Under the pieces are notes generated by a model. The model was not told where the DNA came from. It saw only the letters and a list, made by a program, of their open reading frames with translations, and made no database searches. A stretch of DNA of 22,829 nt, from assembly GCA_028456385.1 (NCBI GenBank), contig JALNQF010000558.1, forward strand, positions 1 to 22,829, read 5' to 3'. The position numbers were made by a program, and so were the translations under genes. Shown here in pieces: positions 1-8,611 of the stretch (positions within the stretch are counted from its first letter, which is position 1; each line of letters begins with the position of its first letter). The DNA comes from Ophiosphaerella korrae (Eukaryota; Ascomycota; Dothideomycetes; Pleosporales; Phaeosphaeriaceae).

Positions 1-130
1 TTTAATCTATTAAATTTTTAGAAGTTATTATAGTATAGTTATTAAGATATTAGATATTAAATTTTCGATTTTTTAGTGTATTTTAGAGTAGCTATCTTAG
101 TAATATAGTTACTTCGCTAATAGAATACGT
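1..130. other. unassigned AT-rich left edge
   Basis: No reading frame or repeat partner is recognised here. Clear similarity to the integrase/chromodomain region of the downstream Gypsy copies starts only at about 131. This piece may be diverged integrase, or sequence on the far side of a deletion or insertion breakpoint; it cannot be resolved from the window alone. Confidence 0.4.
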
Positions 131-480
131 TAAGTTCTAAACTAGACTACGTTAAAATAAGACTATATAAAATTAAGAAAGAAGTTATACTAGTTATATT
201 TAAATTAAAGCTACTAGATAAAATAAAGATATATTTAACTTTCTATATAGCGCTACTTAAGATAGTACTATAAAATATAGAACTACTAGTATATAAAGTA
301 GATATATATAGAGAATAAGAAGAATAGAAAGTTAAAGAAATATTATAGTACTAATTCTATAATAGAAGAAACTACTACCTAATAAAATAGATAGGAATAA
401 ATAAAAAAGGAAAACTATAGGAAGATATATAGGAGCTAGAAGATAACCTTAACTACTCTAAGAAACTAAAGGAGTTCTAA
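131..480 (+). pseudogene. Ty3/Gypsy copy 0: 3' end of pol (GPY/F module and chromodomain), RIP-mutated
   Basis: This is the C-terminal end of an integrase with a chromodomain. In chromoviruses the chromodomain tethers the integration complex to modified histones. It aligns codon by codon with 6785-7134 of copy A. The GPY/F-like part (about 140-300) is followed by the chromodomain (about 328-477), where the motifs NYYLIK, IGI and, near the end, EDNLNYSKKLKEF can be read. The tryptophan of the expected TWE motif is a stop (TAG, from TGG), as RIP would produce. Upstream pol lies outside the window or is lost: the roughly 150 bp that precede this part in copy A have no counterpart at 1-130. The downstream antisense frame overlaps its last codons. 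The gene is not functional. Confidence 0.85.
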
Positions 481-784
481 AGTTAAAACTCTCTAGAACG
501 CCTAGTAGTAAACTAAGAAAACTAGTACTACTAATAGTAAATAGAGAGGCGCTAGGAACGTCTAATATAATAGGAGCTAGAGTAGCCTCTATAGTATCTT
601 TAAGGTCTATCTTAGCTTCTAAGGTATAAAACTATTTAGATAATTTAGTATTATTATAAGCTTTTATCTTATAAAGATACTTAATATAAGAATAAAGATC
701 TACTAGCTTATAAAAAGTTAACTTATACTTAGCTTTAGCTTCTATAAGCTATAATAATAGTATCTTTTAAGCTTAGTTAATAGC
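458..784 (-). pseudogene. antisense reading frame downstream of pol, copy 0
   Basis: Read on the minus strand, this stretch forms a frame of about 108 codons interrupted by only four or five TAG/TAA codons, all at positions that could have been Gln or Trp. A run of roughly 69 codons after the last internal stop is fully open. Readable segments include LIEAKAKYK, YLYKIKA and FLSLLLGVLESFNF. The same frame is found in copy A (7112-7504) and copy B (15468-15790). I do not recognise the protein; it is Lys-rich and hydrophilic in its first half and hydrophobic and Ser-rich in its second. It overlaps the 3' end of pol on the other strand. No start codon survives; a RIP-altered ATG upstream of 784 is likely. 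Antisense ORFs between pol and the 3' LTR are known in some plant Gypsy elements, but no homology to those is claimed. Confidence 0.6.
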
Positions 785-1133
785 TTACTCTATATAATTT
801 AGTAAGAAGAAACTATTTAGAAATTAAATACTTATACTCTATAAGAGAAATACTAGAAAGAGTATATTTATATTAAATATTAGTAAAAATATACTTATTA
901 TAATACTTACTATCTTTTAAAAATATAAGATAAGTAAGCTTAAATTAAGTATAATAGGTATAAAGAAATATTTTAACTCTATTATAAGTAATATAGGTAA
1001 TAAGAAGAAGTTTATTATAATTAGAATAAGAAGATATAGAGAATAATAAAGAACTAGAAATAAATAAAGAAACTAGACTAATAACTTTAGGCCTAGAATA
1101 AAAAAACAAGAACTTACTTAGAGAGGGGAATAG
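785..1133 (+). other. copy 0 region between antisense frame and 3' LTR, with polypurine tract
   Basis: This corresponds to 7505-7814 of copy A and 15791-16110 of copy B. No protein can be read with confidence. The last bases (about 1121-1133, gagaggggaatag) are purine-rich and sit directly against the start of the LTR, as expected for the polypurine tract that primes plus-strand synthesis. The rest may hold the 5' leader or promoter of the antisense frame; nothing in the sequence proves this. Confidence 0.55.
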
Positions 1134-1211
1134 TATTATAGTTATAATAAGAGAAAACTAACTTAAGCTAATTAGCTCTACTATAGATAATAATAGCGCG
1201 TATAACTTATA
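1134..1211 (+). repeat. 3' LTR of copy 0 (type C), left part, split by copy A
   Basis: The LTR starts with tattatagttataataag directly after the polypurine tract. Its next ~60 bp match, apart from transitions, the reverse complement of the solo LTR at 10471-10964. It breaks off at 1211, where copy A begins, and continues at 8249. The last five bases (1207-1211, TTATA) are the target-site duplication repeated at 8244-8248. Joined across copy A the LTR is about 441 bp. Confidence 0.85.
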
Positions 1212-1640
1212 TATTACGGGTGTAATAGAAGGAATTAAGATAGAACTAATTAGTCTTAACTTAGGTACTAATAAAGTATAAGACAAGTAAAGTAATAATC
1301 TTAATTAGGAGACTATATATAACTAGGACACCTAGTATAATCTATAATCTATAGACTCTTAGCGTTAATAGATTATAGATTAAAATAATCTATAATCTAC
1401 TAGTCTTAGTAACTATAGATTATAGATTATAATAAGTATATAGTTAGAAAGATGTATATTATTAAAATAGTATTAGTAATTTAATCTTTTAACTATAGAA
1501 CGCTAATACAAGATAGTTATAAAATATCTTCTATTGTTTATAGTTATTATAGATTACTCTCTAAGCTTTTACTATTAACTTTTAATCTACTAACTCCTTT
1601 AAGATAGGTACTTATAGTTAATAATAAGTAGCCTATTATA
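1212..1640 (+). repeat. 5' LTR of copy A
   Basis: This 429-bp direct repeat pairs with 7815-8243. It begins tattacgggtgtaatag and ends cctattata, so its ends are RIP-altered TG...CA. Differences from the 3' LTR are almost all C/T or G/A transitions, for example tattacggg here against tattataag there. It contains a double inverted repeat at 1339-1428. Promoter and polyadenylation signals of the element must lie here, but no specific box can be told apart in such AT-rich sequence. Confidence 0.92.
1339..1428. repeat. double inverted repeat inside the LTR
   Basis: The 13-mer aatctataatcta occurs at 1339-1351 and 1387-1399, and its exact reverse complement at 1369-1381 and 1416-1428. This gives two consecutive hairpins with perfect 13-bp stems and loops of about 17 and 16 nt; alternative pairings among all four arms are possible. 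The same four arms are perfect in the 3' LTR (7942-7954, 7972-7984, 7990-8002, 8019-8031). Confidence 0.9.
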
Positions 1641-1701
1641 CCTTACTAATTTAGTTATTACAAGAAGCAAAGCGTAGGTAGCGTATAGTCTAGCTAATAT
1701 A
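1641..1701 (+). other. leader of copy A (primer-binding-site region)
   Basis: These are the bases directly after the 5' LTR, where the tRNA primer-binding site should be. The stretch ccttactaatttagttatta is shared with copy B (from 9466). RIP has changed it too much for me to name the tRNA. Confidence 0.4.
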
Positions 1702-2790
1702 ATAGTAGAAAGTTTAACTAAATAATTAGGTAAAGCCCCTAGGAGTATTCCTAAATTAGATAGTACTATATAGGAAACAATTAAAGGCTATCTTAACTAA
1801 CTAATTAATAATAAAGAAGATATAAAAATAGTAATTAATACCTTAGAAATATAGAATAAGGAACTACAAGATTATACAAAATAAAATAAGGTATAAATTA
1901 AAGCTATTATCTAAGGATAGAACTAGATAGAACTAATTACCTAAAGATTAAAGATAAGTACAATAAAGAAACTACTAAAAATACCTATACTTAAGAAGTT
2001 TAATAGAATAAGAGAGAAACTAAGACTCTTTATTACTTTAGTATAACTCTAGATAGATATATAAGTACTACACTTTAATATAGAAGAAAAGAAAGTAATA
2101 TATATTAGACTATACCTTAAAGAAGATATAATAAAGTAGTATAAACCTTACTAGATAGATTATATAATATATTCTCTAATAACCTAGAAGGATAAAACTA
2201 GAGCTATTTTTAGAAGTTATAAATACTTTACTAAGTAAATAAGAGTAGCGTTTAGAGATATAGATATTACTTAACAAGCTAAAAAATAGCTAGAAAAGCT
2301 TATACAAAGTTAAAGTATTCCTAAGTATATATTATAGTTTAAATAACTATCCTAAAATATAGAATAGAACAAGTTAGCCCTAATATTACGATTTAAATAA
2401 GGACTAAATTCTAAGATCTAATACGAGATAATATATATAGAGAAACTAAGGATACTAAAAGCTCTAAATTAATAGGTAATATAAATTAATAATAATCTTT
2501 AAGAATAGAAGAAGAATAAGTATAGAGGTTATACCTAGAACTATAACAAGAGAGACCCTATAGTCTTTAACACTAATAAAGATAAGAAGAAAAAGAAGAA
2601 TAAAGACTTTACGTACTTTAACTATAGTAAACTAGGCTACTACGTAAAGAACTATAGATCTAAGTTAAAGAAGGATATAGTATACTATAAATATAGGAAA
2701 CTAGGACATTTTATAAAAGACTATAAGAGTAAAGACTTAAAGAAAGAAACTTAGTTAAAGATAACTAAAAAGAAGAAGGAAGTACTATAA
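1702..2790 (+). pseudogene. Gag domain with two zinc knuckles, copy A
   Basis: The retrotransposon Gag (capsid) part is readable from about 1981, where a PKFNG-like start appears as LKKFNRIREK, followed by the hydrophobic core typical of retrotrans_gag. Two CCHC knuckles, which bind the RNA genome, end the domain. Knuckle 1 (2614-2658) reads YFNYSKLGYYVKNY: its three Cys and its His are all Tyr. Knuckle 2 (2683-2724) reads YYKYRKLGHFIKDY: the Cys are Tyr but the His survives. TGC/TGT to TAC/TAT and CAC to TAC are exactly RIP changes. Copy B lacks about 85 bp just before the knuckles. Confidence 0.85.
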
Positions 2791-3890
2791 GTATAAGCTA
2801 AACCTTAAGAAAAAGTAGCTAGGAGTAAAAAAGTATAATATATAATACTTTATTAGACCTTTTATTATAATAATAACTACTATATATACTTTTCTAGTAA
2901 GTAGAGAGTAGTATAGTTTCTATAAAAATAAAGATATAGAGTAGCTATAATAAAAGAAAGAATAAAAGCTTAGCTAAAAGAAATAGCTTAAGTAATAGAC
3001 CTACTAATAGAAGATTTAGAAGGGGAAGAGCCTCTAGTACTATTAATCTAGGCTAAAGGACTAGTACTAAATAAAGAGACTACTACGACTACCTCTAAAA
3101 GACTATAAAGAAGTAAGAAATAAGTTAGTATAAAAGGTATAAAGTATACCTAGCTAATAATATATAGTTATAATAGCTATACAATAATAGATATAGAGGA
3201 ATAAAATAAAAAATAGAAGTTTATTTAGATATACTTAATAGTTATAGGTATAGAGGAAGCGTATAAAGACTAGAAAGAATATAATCTTAAAGAAATAAAG
3301 TTTATACTATTTTAAGAATAGATAAAGTAATATATAGTTATAGTAAAAAGAATACCTATATTAAGAGAATAGTAGTACTTTATAAGAAAGACGTAATAGA
3401 TAAATAAAGCCTATATACTAAGAGTACTAGTAGTATACTATATCTTAATAATAGATATACTTAGTAAAGATAAGTACTAAGAAGGGGATAATAAAATAAT
3501 AGATCTAAAACATCTAGTATATTTTAAAGTATTATAGATATTATACCTAGATAAGAATTATATTATATATAGAAACCTTAAAACAAATAATAATATATAG
3601 CTTATAAGGAGAAGAGGCTATAATTATATAAGAGTAATTATAGTAGAAAATATCTAAAGATAGAAAATAATCCTAGAAGATAGATACCTAGTAGTAAGAC
3701 CTAGATCTAAGTTAACTAAGAAATGCGTTTAAGGAAGACTATAGTATAAATGTACTAATAATAAATATCTAAAATATAAAGAATATAAACTTAAAGTAAA
3801 GCTATAGCCTTAGAATAATAGATAATTTACAAAAACGCTAAAGTAAGAAAAGCTAGAAAGTATAAGAGGCCTATATATTATAAAAATAAG
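2791..3890 (+). pseudogene. long segment between Gag knuckles and protease, copy A
   Basis: Roughly 360 codons in frame with Gag and Pol separate the second zinc knuckle from the protease, longer than the linker usual in fungal Gypsy elements. I recognise no domain. A cysteine pattern is visible: TGC at 3724 and TGT at 3751 are retained, and TAT codons at 3766 and 3775 are likely former TGT, giving C-x8-C-x4-C-x2-C, a possible zinc site. In copy B the corresponding cysteines are all Tyr. The segment is collinear in copy B (10970-12100). Its role is unknown; it could be an extended Gag, an added nucleic-acid-binding domain or an acquired sequence. Confidence 0.6.
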
Positions 3891-4300
3891 TATATACTAA
3901 GAAAAGAAAGTATAATTAATAATTAATAGTAGAGCTATAAGAAACTTTATATTAAAGAAGTTTATAGAAATATAAAAAATAAAGTATACTATAAAAAAAT
4001 ACCTTTAATAATTAAGTATAATTAAAGGAAAACTATTCTAGGAACCTATATAGTTTAAGATAGCACCCTTAATACTAAAGTTAAAAAGACTAGAAATTAA
4101 GAATATAGTTATAGATATAACAATAATTAATAATAAACAAGATATAATATTAGGTATACTATAGTTATAGATAACTAACTTATATATTAATTAGAAAACA
4201 AGAAGAATTAGCTATAGTAAAATAGATATATTAAGAGCTAATATAAGTACTTATAAAGGAGAATTCTTTAAAGAATATAAGAAATAGGAAAAATAGCTTA
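3891..4300 (+). pseudogene. retropepsin-like aspartic protease domain, copy A
   Basis: The active-site motif (expected as hydrophobic-DSGA, then a following G and N-F-I) reads IINSRAIRNFI at 3919-3951. The catalytic Asp is Asn at 3925-3927 and the Gly is Arg at 3931-3933, both explained by TpG to TpA. A second conserved stretch reads DIILGIL at about 4141-4161, matching the ILG motif near the C-terminal end of retropepsins. The domain would have cut the polyprotein. Confidence 0.75.
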
Positions 4301-4469
4301 TAGAGCTAGAAGATTACTTTCTAGAATATTAACTATAGAACTTAGTAATAGAACTAGAAAAAAGTAAAAACGTAAGATAGAGCCTAGTTTACTAAAAAAT
4401 AGAAAAAAAATCTAAAATTAAATAAGTATTTATTTAAAACGTAATAAAAAAAAGATAAATAAAAGAATC

Positions 4470-5100
4470 TAAATCTTTAGTAGTATATAGACTTATATTT
4501 GTAGATAAAAAAAGAATAAGTAAAAAGAGACTCTACGTAGATTTTAAGAAAACTAATATAATTATAAATAAGAACTAATACCTACTACTACAAATAGATA
4601 GAATATAAGATAGGCTATAAAGAGTAGAGATGTTTATAAAGCTAGATATCTAGAACGCTTACTATTAGATTAGAATTAAAAAAAGTAATAAATAGAAAAT
4701 AGCGTTTAGAATATAGTATAGACTATATAAATACTTAGTTATACTATTTAGTTTAATAAATACGCTAGTAGTATTCTAAGAAAGAATTAATATAGTACTA
4801 AGAGAGTACTTAGATATATTTATATTTGTATACCTAGATAATATCCTTATATTCTTAGAAATAGAAGAAGAATATATATAACATATATATAAAGTACTAG
4901 AGAAACTAGCTAAAAATAAACTATTTCTAAAAATAAGAAAATACAAATTCTATATAAAGAAGATAGACTTCTTTAGATTTATTATTAAACTAAGAAAAAT
5001 TAGAATTAACCTAGAAAAGATTAGATTAATTAACAAATAGCTAATACTAAGAAACCTAAAAGAGGTACAATAGTTTTATAAGTTAGCTAACTTTTATAAG
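4470..5100 (+). pseudogene. reverse transcriptase domain, copy A
   Basis: The Ty3/Gypsy RT is clear: LYVDFKK (4531), then KLDI-NAYY-IRI (about 4641-4677), FRI-YRLYKYLVILFSL (about 4708-4752) and the catalytic box YLDNILIF at 4831-4854. The normal box is YLDD; the second Asp codon GAT has become AAT after a T, a RIP change that removes a metal-binding residue. Part of the motif block is free of stops. In copy B the same domain is split by a solo Copia LTR. Confidence 0.92.
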
Positions 5101-5254
5101 AAGCTAATAGTAAGATACTCTAAAGATATAGAACTAATAATAAGACTTATAAAGAAAGATATACTATTTAAATAGATAAAGGAATATAATAAAGTATTTA
5201 ATAAGATTAAGAAGAAGTTTATAGAAAACCTAGTTATTAGAATATATAACCTAG

Positions 5255-5640
5255 ACCTACTAGTAATAGTAAAAATAGATATATCTAATTTAGTCTATAG
5301 AATAGCACTAGTACAAGAAGACCTAGAGACTAAAAAAGAACACCTAGTTAAGTACTTCTCTAAGAAAATAAAGATAGTAGAACTTAATTACTTAATCTAT
5401 AATAAAGAAATACTAGTAATCTATAAAGTATTTAAATAATAGAGAGTATACCTATAAAGAGTAAAGTACTAGATAAAGGTCTATATAGACTATAAGAATC
5501 TTATAAGATTTATAATAAATAAAGAATTATTATAACACTATATAAGATAGTAAGAGTTCTTATTAATATTTAATATAGAAATTATATATATAAAAGGGAA
5601 AGATAATTAATTTATAGACGCCTTTAGTAGAAGACTAGAC
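5255..5640 (+). pseudogene. RNase H domain, copy A
   Basis: The domain follows RT in frame. The first catalytic position is kept in KIDIS (Asp at 5278-5280). LNYLIYNKEILVIY (from about 5383) matches the helix carrying the catalytic Glu, and VYIDYKNL (Asp at about 5488) matches the TDHKNL motif. A stretch of about 86 codons from the end of RT into RNase H is free of stops, the longest such run I noted in this frame, but it has no ATG and no independent domain. Confidence 0.85.
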
Positions 5641-5849
5641 TTACAAGAAGAAATAAGTACTACTAGTATAGTTCTAGTTAAGAATAAAGAAGGATATTTA
5701 GTTCTAAATATACCTAAGATAGCTATAATACTTAAAAGAATAAGTAGTAAGCTAAATAAATAGATTTAGAAGACAATATAAGAAGTATCTAAAGAAATAA
5801 AGAAACTAGAAATCTAAGAAAGAGTTACACGAGCCTATAGAAGGATATA

Positions 5850-6640
5850 TATTCTAAGTAAGATTTAGAGAGAATTTATAAGATAATTCTACGAATTACT
5901 AGTATATAGTTACTAAAGAATTAAGAAAATATTAGATAGACTACTACAAAACTACTATATTCTAAAAGTAAAATAACTAGTAATAGAAGTACTACGAGAC
6001 TATATAGAATACTATAGAAATAAATATAATAGATACGCGTAATATAGAATACTATAACTAGTAGAAATATTAGAATAACTATAAAGAGTTATTATAATAG
6101 ACTTTATTATAAAATTACCTAAGTCTAAAGACCTAATATTAGGAGCTAAGTATAATAGAATCCTAATAATAGTAGATAAGCTAATAAAGTATACATACTT
6201 TAGACTATATAAAGAAAAGAGTAGGATAGAGGTTACTATATACTAAGTTCTAAGAATAGTAATTAGTTAATATAGACTACTAGATAAAATTATTATAGAT
6301 AGAAATGTACAATTTATATTAAAACTATAGGGAATAATAGTAGTATAATTAGGAATATACTACGTAATATCTACAGTATACTAACTACAAATAGATAGAT
6401 AATTAGAACAAATAAATTAGATAGTAGAATAATACTTAAGATACTACTTTAACTATAACTAAAACAATTAAGTATAATTACTACCTATAGTATAGTTAGT
6501 ATACAACAGCGCAAAGAATATAGTAATAAGAGTATTACTTTTCTTTATAAACTATAGATTTAAGCCTAATATATACTAGATACTAAGGAATTAGATATTT
6601 TAGTCTCTAAGAAGAGAAAACTTCGCTAATAGACTTAAAG
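5850..6640 (+). pseudogene. integrase domain (D,D35E), copy A
   Basis: The N-terminal HHCC zinc finger is recognisable from its frame (DRLLQNYYILK at about 5935-5967), but its His and Cys are mostly Tyr. The catalytic core keeps all three acidic residues: Asp at 6100-6102 (in IIIDFIIKLPKSKD), Asp at 6298-6300 (in IIIDRNVQF) and Glu at 6406-6408. Exactly 35 residues lie between the second Asp and the Glu. Stops elsewhere make it inactive. Copy B preserves the same spacing (14456, 14654, 14762). Confidence 0.9.
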
Positions 6641-6779
6641 ATATATATAATTAACTAAGAAAAGACGTAGAATTCTTATATAACTATATAGTAAAGTACT
6701 ATAATAAGAAGTATAAAGAAGGACCTTAATTTAGAAAGAGAGAAAAAGTATAGTTAGTATAGAAGAATATTAAGAGTAA

Positions 6780-7134
6780 GTAACTAAGCTTAAAATTAGA
6801 CTATATTAAGATAAGACTATATAAAATTAAAAAAGAAGTTACACTAGTTATATTTAAGCTAAAACTACTAAATAAGATAAGAATATACTTAATATTCTAT
6901 ATAGCTCTACTAGAACAAGCACTATAGAACGTAGAACTACTAGTATATAAAGTAGATATATATAGAGAATAAGAAGAATAAGAAGTTAAAGAAATCTTAT
7001 AGTACTAGTTCTATAATAGAAGAAATTACTACTTAGTAGAATAGATAGGTATAGATAAAAAAAGACAACTATAGGAGAAAATATAGAAACTAGAGAATAA
7101 TCTTAATTACTCTAAGAAACTAGAGGAGTTCTAA
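6780..7134 (+). pseudogene. GPY/F module and chromodomain, copy A
   Basis: After integrase come the GPY/F-type module (IYLIFYIALLEQAL at about 6874-6915) and a chromodomain (from EVKEIL at 6982 to LEEF at 7131). The chromodomain core YYLVE-stop-IGIDKK resembles the consensus YLVKW.GY; the stop replaces Trp by TGG to TAG, and a second stop replaces the Trp of the TWE motif. This module directs insertion to heterochromatin in related elements, which fits the nested arrangement seen here. Its last codons overlap the antisense frame. Confidence 0.85.
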
Positions 7135-7504
7135 AGTTAAAACTCTCTAGAACGCCTAGTAGTAAACTAAGAAAACTAATATTACTAATAATAGATAGAG
7201 AGATAATATAGACGTCTAGCGTAGGACCTACTATAGTAATACTAAACGCCTTATCTAAGTCTAGCTTAGCTTTAAAAGCTACTAACTACTTAGCTAATTT
7301 TTTATTATTTAAGGCCTTTATCTTATAAAGATAAAAGAGATAAGCTTAGTTCTCTACTAGCTTACTTTACGTAAGCTCCTAGATACGCTTACGCTTAGCT
7401 TTAGCCTCTATAATTTAAGATAGTAATTTCTCTTAAGTCTAGTTAATAGCTTTCTCTATTATTATTAAGCCTAGACGTAAGAATAAGTATAATAAACGTA
7501 TACT
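7112..7504 (-). pseudogene. antisense reading frame downstream of pol, copy A
   Basis: On the minus strand a single frame of about 113-130 codons is readable, with every stop a TAG or TAA that can derive from Gln or Trp. Readable pieces, in order, are IIEAKAKRKRI, SKLVEN, YLYKIKALNNKKLAK, AKLDLDKAF and FLSLLLGVLESFNFRTPLVS. Compared with copy 0 the frame is collinear. One length difference lies before YLYKIKA and equals four codons, so the frame is kept. After YLYKIKA, 46 codons align without a gap in copies 0, A and B. The N-terminal half is basic and probably helical; the C-terminal half is hydrophobic. The product is not recognised. A start codon is not visible and may have been an ATG turned to ATA near 7490-7504. 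Confidence 0.62.
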
Positions 7505-7814
7505 TAGAAAGAGAGATACTAGATATATTATAAGAGCTACGTATATTTATATAAATATACACTTTATAAGCTCTACTATTATTTATAGAAATAATATAAA
7601 GAAGAGACTTAGGATTTAATTTAGGAGAGGTATAACAAAAATAAAGAAATATTTTAATACTATTACGTAATATGTAATTAGTAAGGAGATAGTAATAATA
7701 TATAGATAAAATAGTTATAAGAGAGAATAAAGAGCTCTATATTAATAAAGAAACTAGACTAATAACTTTAGCTCTAAGATAAGTAAACTAAGACTTACTT
7801 AAGAGGAGAGATAG
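7505..7814 (+). other. copy A region up to 3' LTR, with polypurine tract
   Basis: No protein can be read with confidence. The final 14 bases (7801-7814, aagaggagagatag) are purine-rich and abut the 3' LTR, so they are the polypurine tract. The tract resembles that of copy 0 (1121-1133). Confidence 0.6.
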
Positions 7815-8243
7815 TATTATAAGTGTAATAGAAAGAATTAAGATAGAACTAATTAGTCTTAACTTAAGTACTAATAAAGTATAAGATAAGTAAAGTAATA
7901 ATCTTAATTAAGAGACTATATATAACTAAAATACTTAGTATAATCTATAATCTATAGACTCTTAGTATTAATAGATTATAGATTAAAACAATCTATAATC
8001 TACTACTCTTAGTAACTATAGATTATAGATTACGATAAGTATATAGTTAGAAAGATACGTATTATTAAGATAGTATTAGTAATTTAATCCTTTAACTATA
8101 GAACGCTAATACAAGATAGTTATAAAATATCTTCTATTATTTATAGTTATTATAGATTACTCTCTAAGCTTTTACTATTAACTCTTAATCTACTAACTCT
8201 TTTAAGATAGGTACTTATAGTTAATAATAGGTAGCCTATTATA
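7815..8243 (+). repeat. 3' LTR of copy A
   Basis: This 429-bp partner of 1212-1640 starts tattataagtgtaatag and ends cctattata. It carries the same double inverted repeat (arms at 7942-7954, 7972-7984, 7990-8002 and 8019-8031). The target duplication TTATA follows at 8244-8248. Confidence 0.92.
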
Positions 8244-8611
8244 TTATAGAGTAATAAACTTAATTAAGAAACTAACTATAATAAAGATATATAATAAATT
8301 TATAATTTATAATCTTAGTAAATATAAAGTATAAAGCTAAGTACGTAATAAATTTATAATTTATAATCTTAGTAAATATAAAGTATAAAGCTAGCTAAGA
8401 AGCCTAGGTATATAGTTAGTAGTAATATATATTATTAGGATAGTATTAGTAATCTAATCTCTAACCTAGAACGCTAATACTTAATATTATATATATAAAT
8501 TAACTATTATTTATAGTTATTACTAATTATAATATAAGCTTTTGTTATTACTTTATAATTTACTAATAACTTAAAGGTTATTAAGAAGTTAACCTTAGTA
8601 TACCTATTATA
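8244..8611 (+). repeat. 3' LTR of copy 0 (type C), right part
   Basis: After the TTATA duplication (8244-8248) the LTR interrupted at 1211 continues from 8249 and ends at 8611 with cctattata. It matches the reverse complement of the solo LTR at 10471-10964 over its length, except that it holds two rather than three copies of a 54-bp tandem unit. No C-type LTR lies to the left within the window, so the 5' half of copy 0 is outside it. Confidence 0.88.
8292..8394 (+). repeat. 54-bp tandem repeat, about 1.9 units, in LTR type C
   Basis: Units start at 8292 and 8346 with taataaatttataattta and run into cttagtaaatataaag; the spacing is exactly 54 bp. The solo LTR of the same type has about 2.9 units (10688-10843, reverse), which explains the ~54-bp length difference between the two LTRs. 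Confidence 0.88.

Larger units (their letters stand above)
1702..7134 (+). pseudogene. Gag-Pol polyprotein of copy A, one continuous frame with many RIP stops
   Basis: All recognisable domains lie in the same reading frame (codons starting at positions equal to 1 modulo 3): Gag from about 1981, zinc knuckles at 2614 and 2683, protease site at 3925, RT motif at 4831, RNase H at 5278, integrase residues at 6100, 6298 and 6406, and chromodomain at 6982-7131. About 1,810 codons therefore run without a net frameshift, so the ancestor probably made one Gag-Pol protein. The candidate start is the ATA at 1702 (from ATG), since the same ATA-GTA-GAA context occurs in copy B near 9528. Stops are TAG/TAA at former Trp and Gln codons. 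The element encoded a protein that packages, copies and integrates it; this copy is dead. Confidence 0.9.
1212..8243 (+). mobile_element. complete Ty3/Gypsy chromovirus (copy A), RIP-inactivated
   Basis: This is a full-length LTR retrotransposon of 7,032 bp. Both LTRs are 429 bp. It is flanked by the 5-bp duplication TTATA (1207-1211 and 8244-8248), and removing it restores the continuous LTR of copy 0, which proves the boundaries. Internal order is Gag, protease, RT, RNase H, integrase, chromodomain, then a minus-strand frame. That order and the chromodomain place it among the chromoviruses. RIP has introduced stops throughout, so it cannot move by itself, but it is the best-preserved Gypsy copy here and the reference for reading copies 0 and B. 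Confidence 0.93.

Noticed and set aside
112..124. cttcgctaatag shared with copy A near 6621 as proof that 1-130 is integrase
   Set aside because: The flanking bases do not align, so a 12-base match in low-complexity DNA is not enough.
1339..1428. Regularly spaced repeats resembling a CRISPR array
   Set aside because: The arms alternate in orientation, form hairpins, lie in an LTR and occur identically in both LTRs; the setting is eukaryotic.
5160..5420. Stop-free stretch of about 86 codons as a possible small gene
   Set aside because: It is the end of RT and the start of RNase H of copy A, in the pol frame, without a start codon and with stops on both sides.
131..8243. Tandem duplication of a chromosomal segment, because 131-1133 resembles 6785-7814
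   Set aside because: The similarity is due to two separate retrotransposons; the TTATA duplication and the split LTR show nested insertion.
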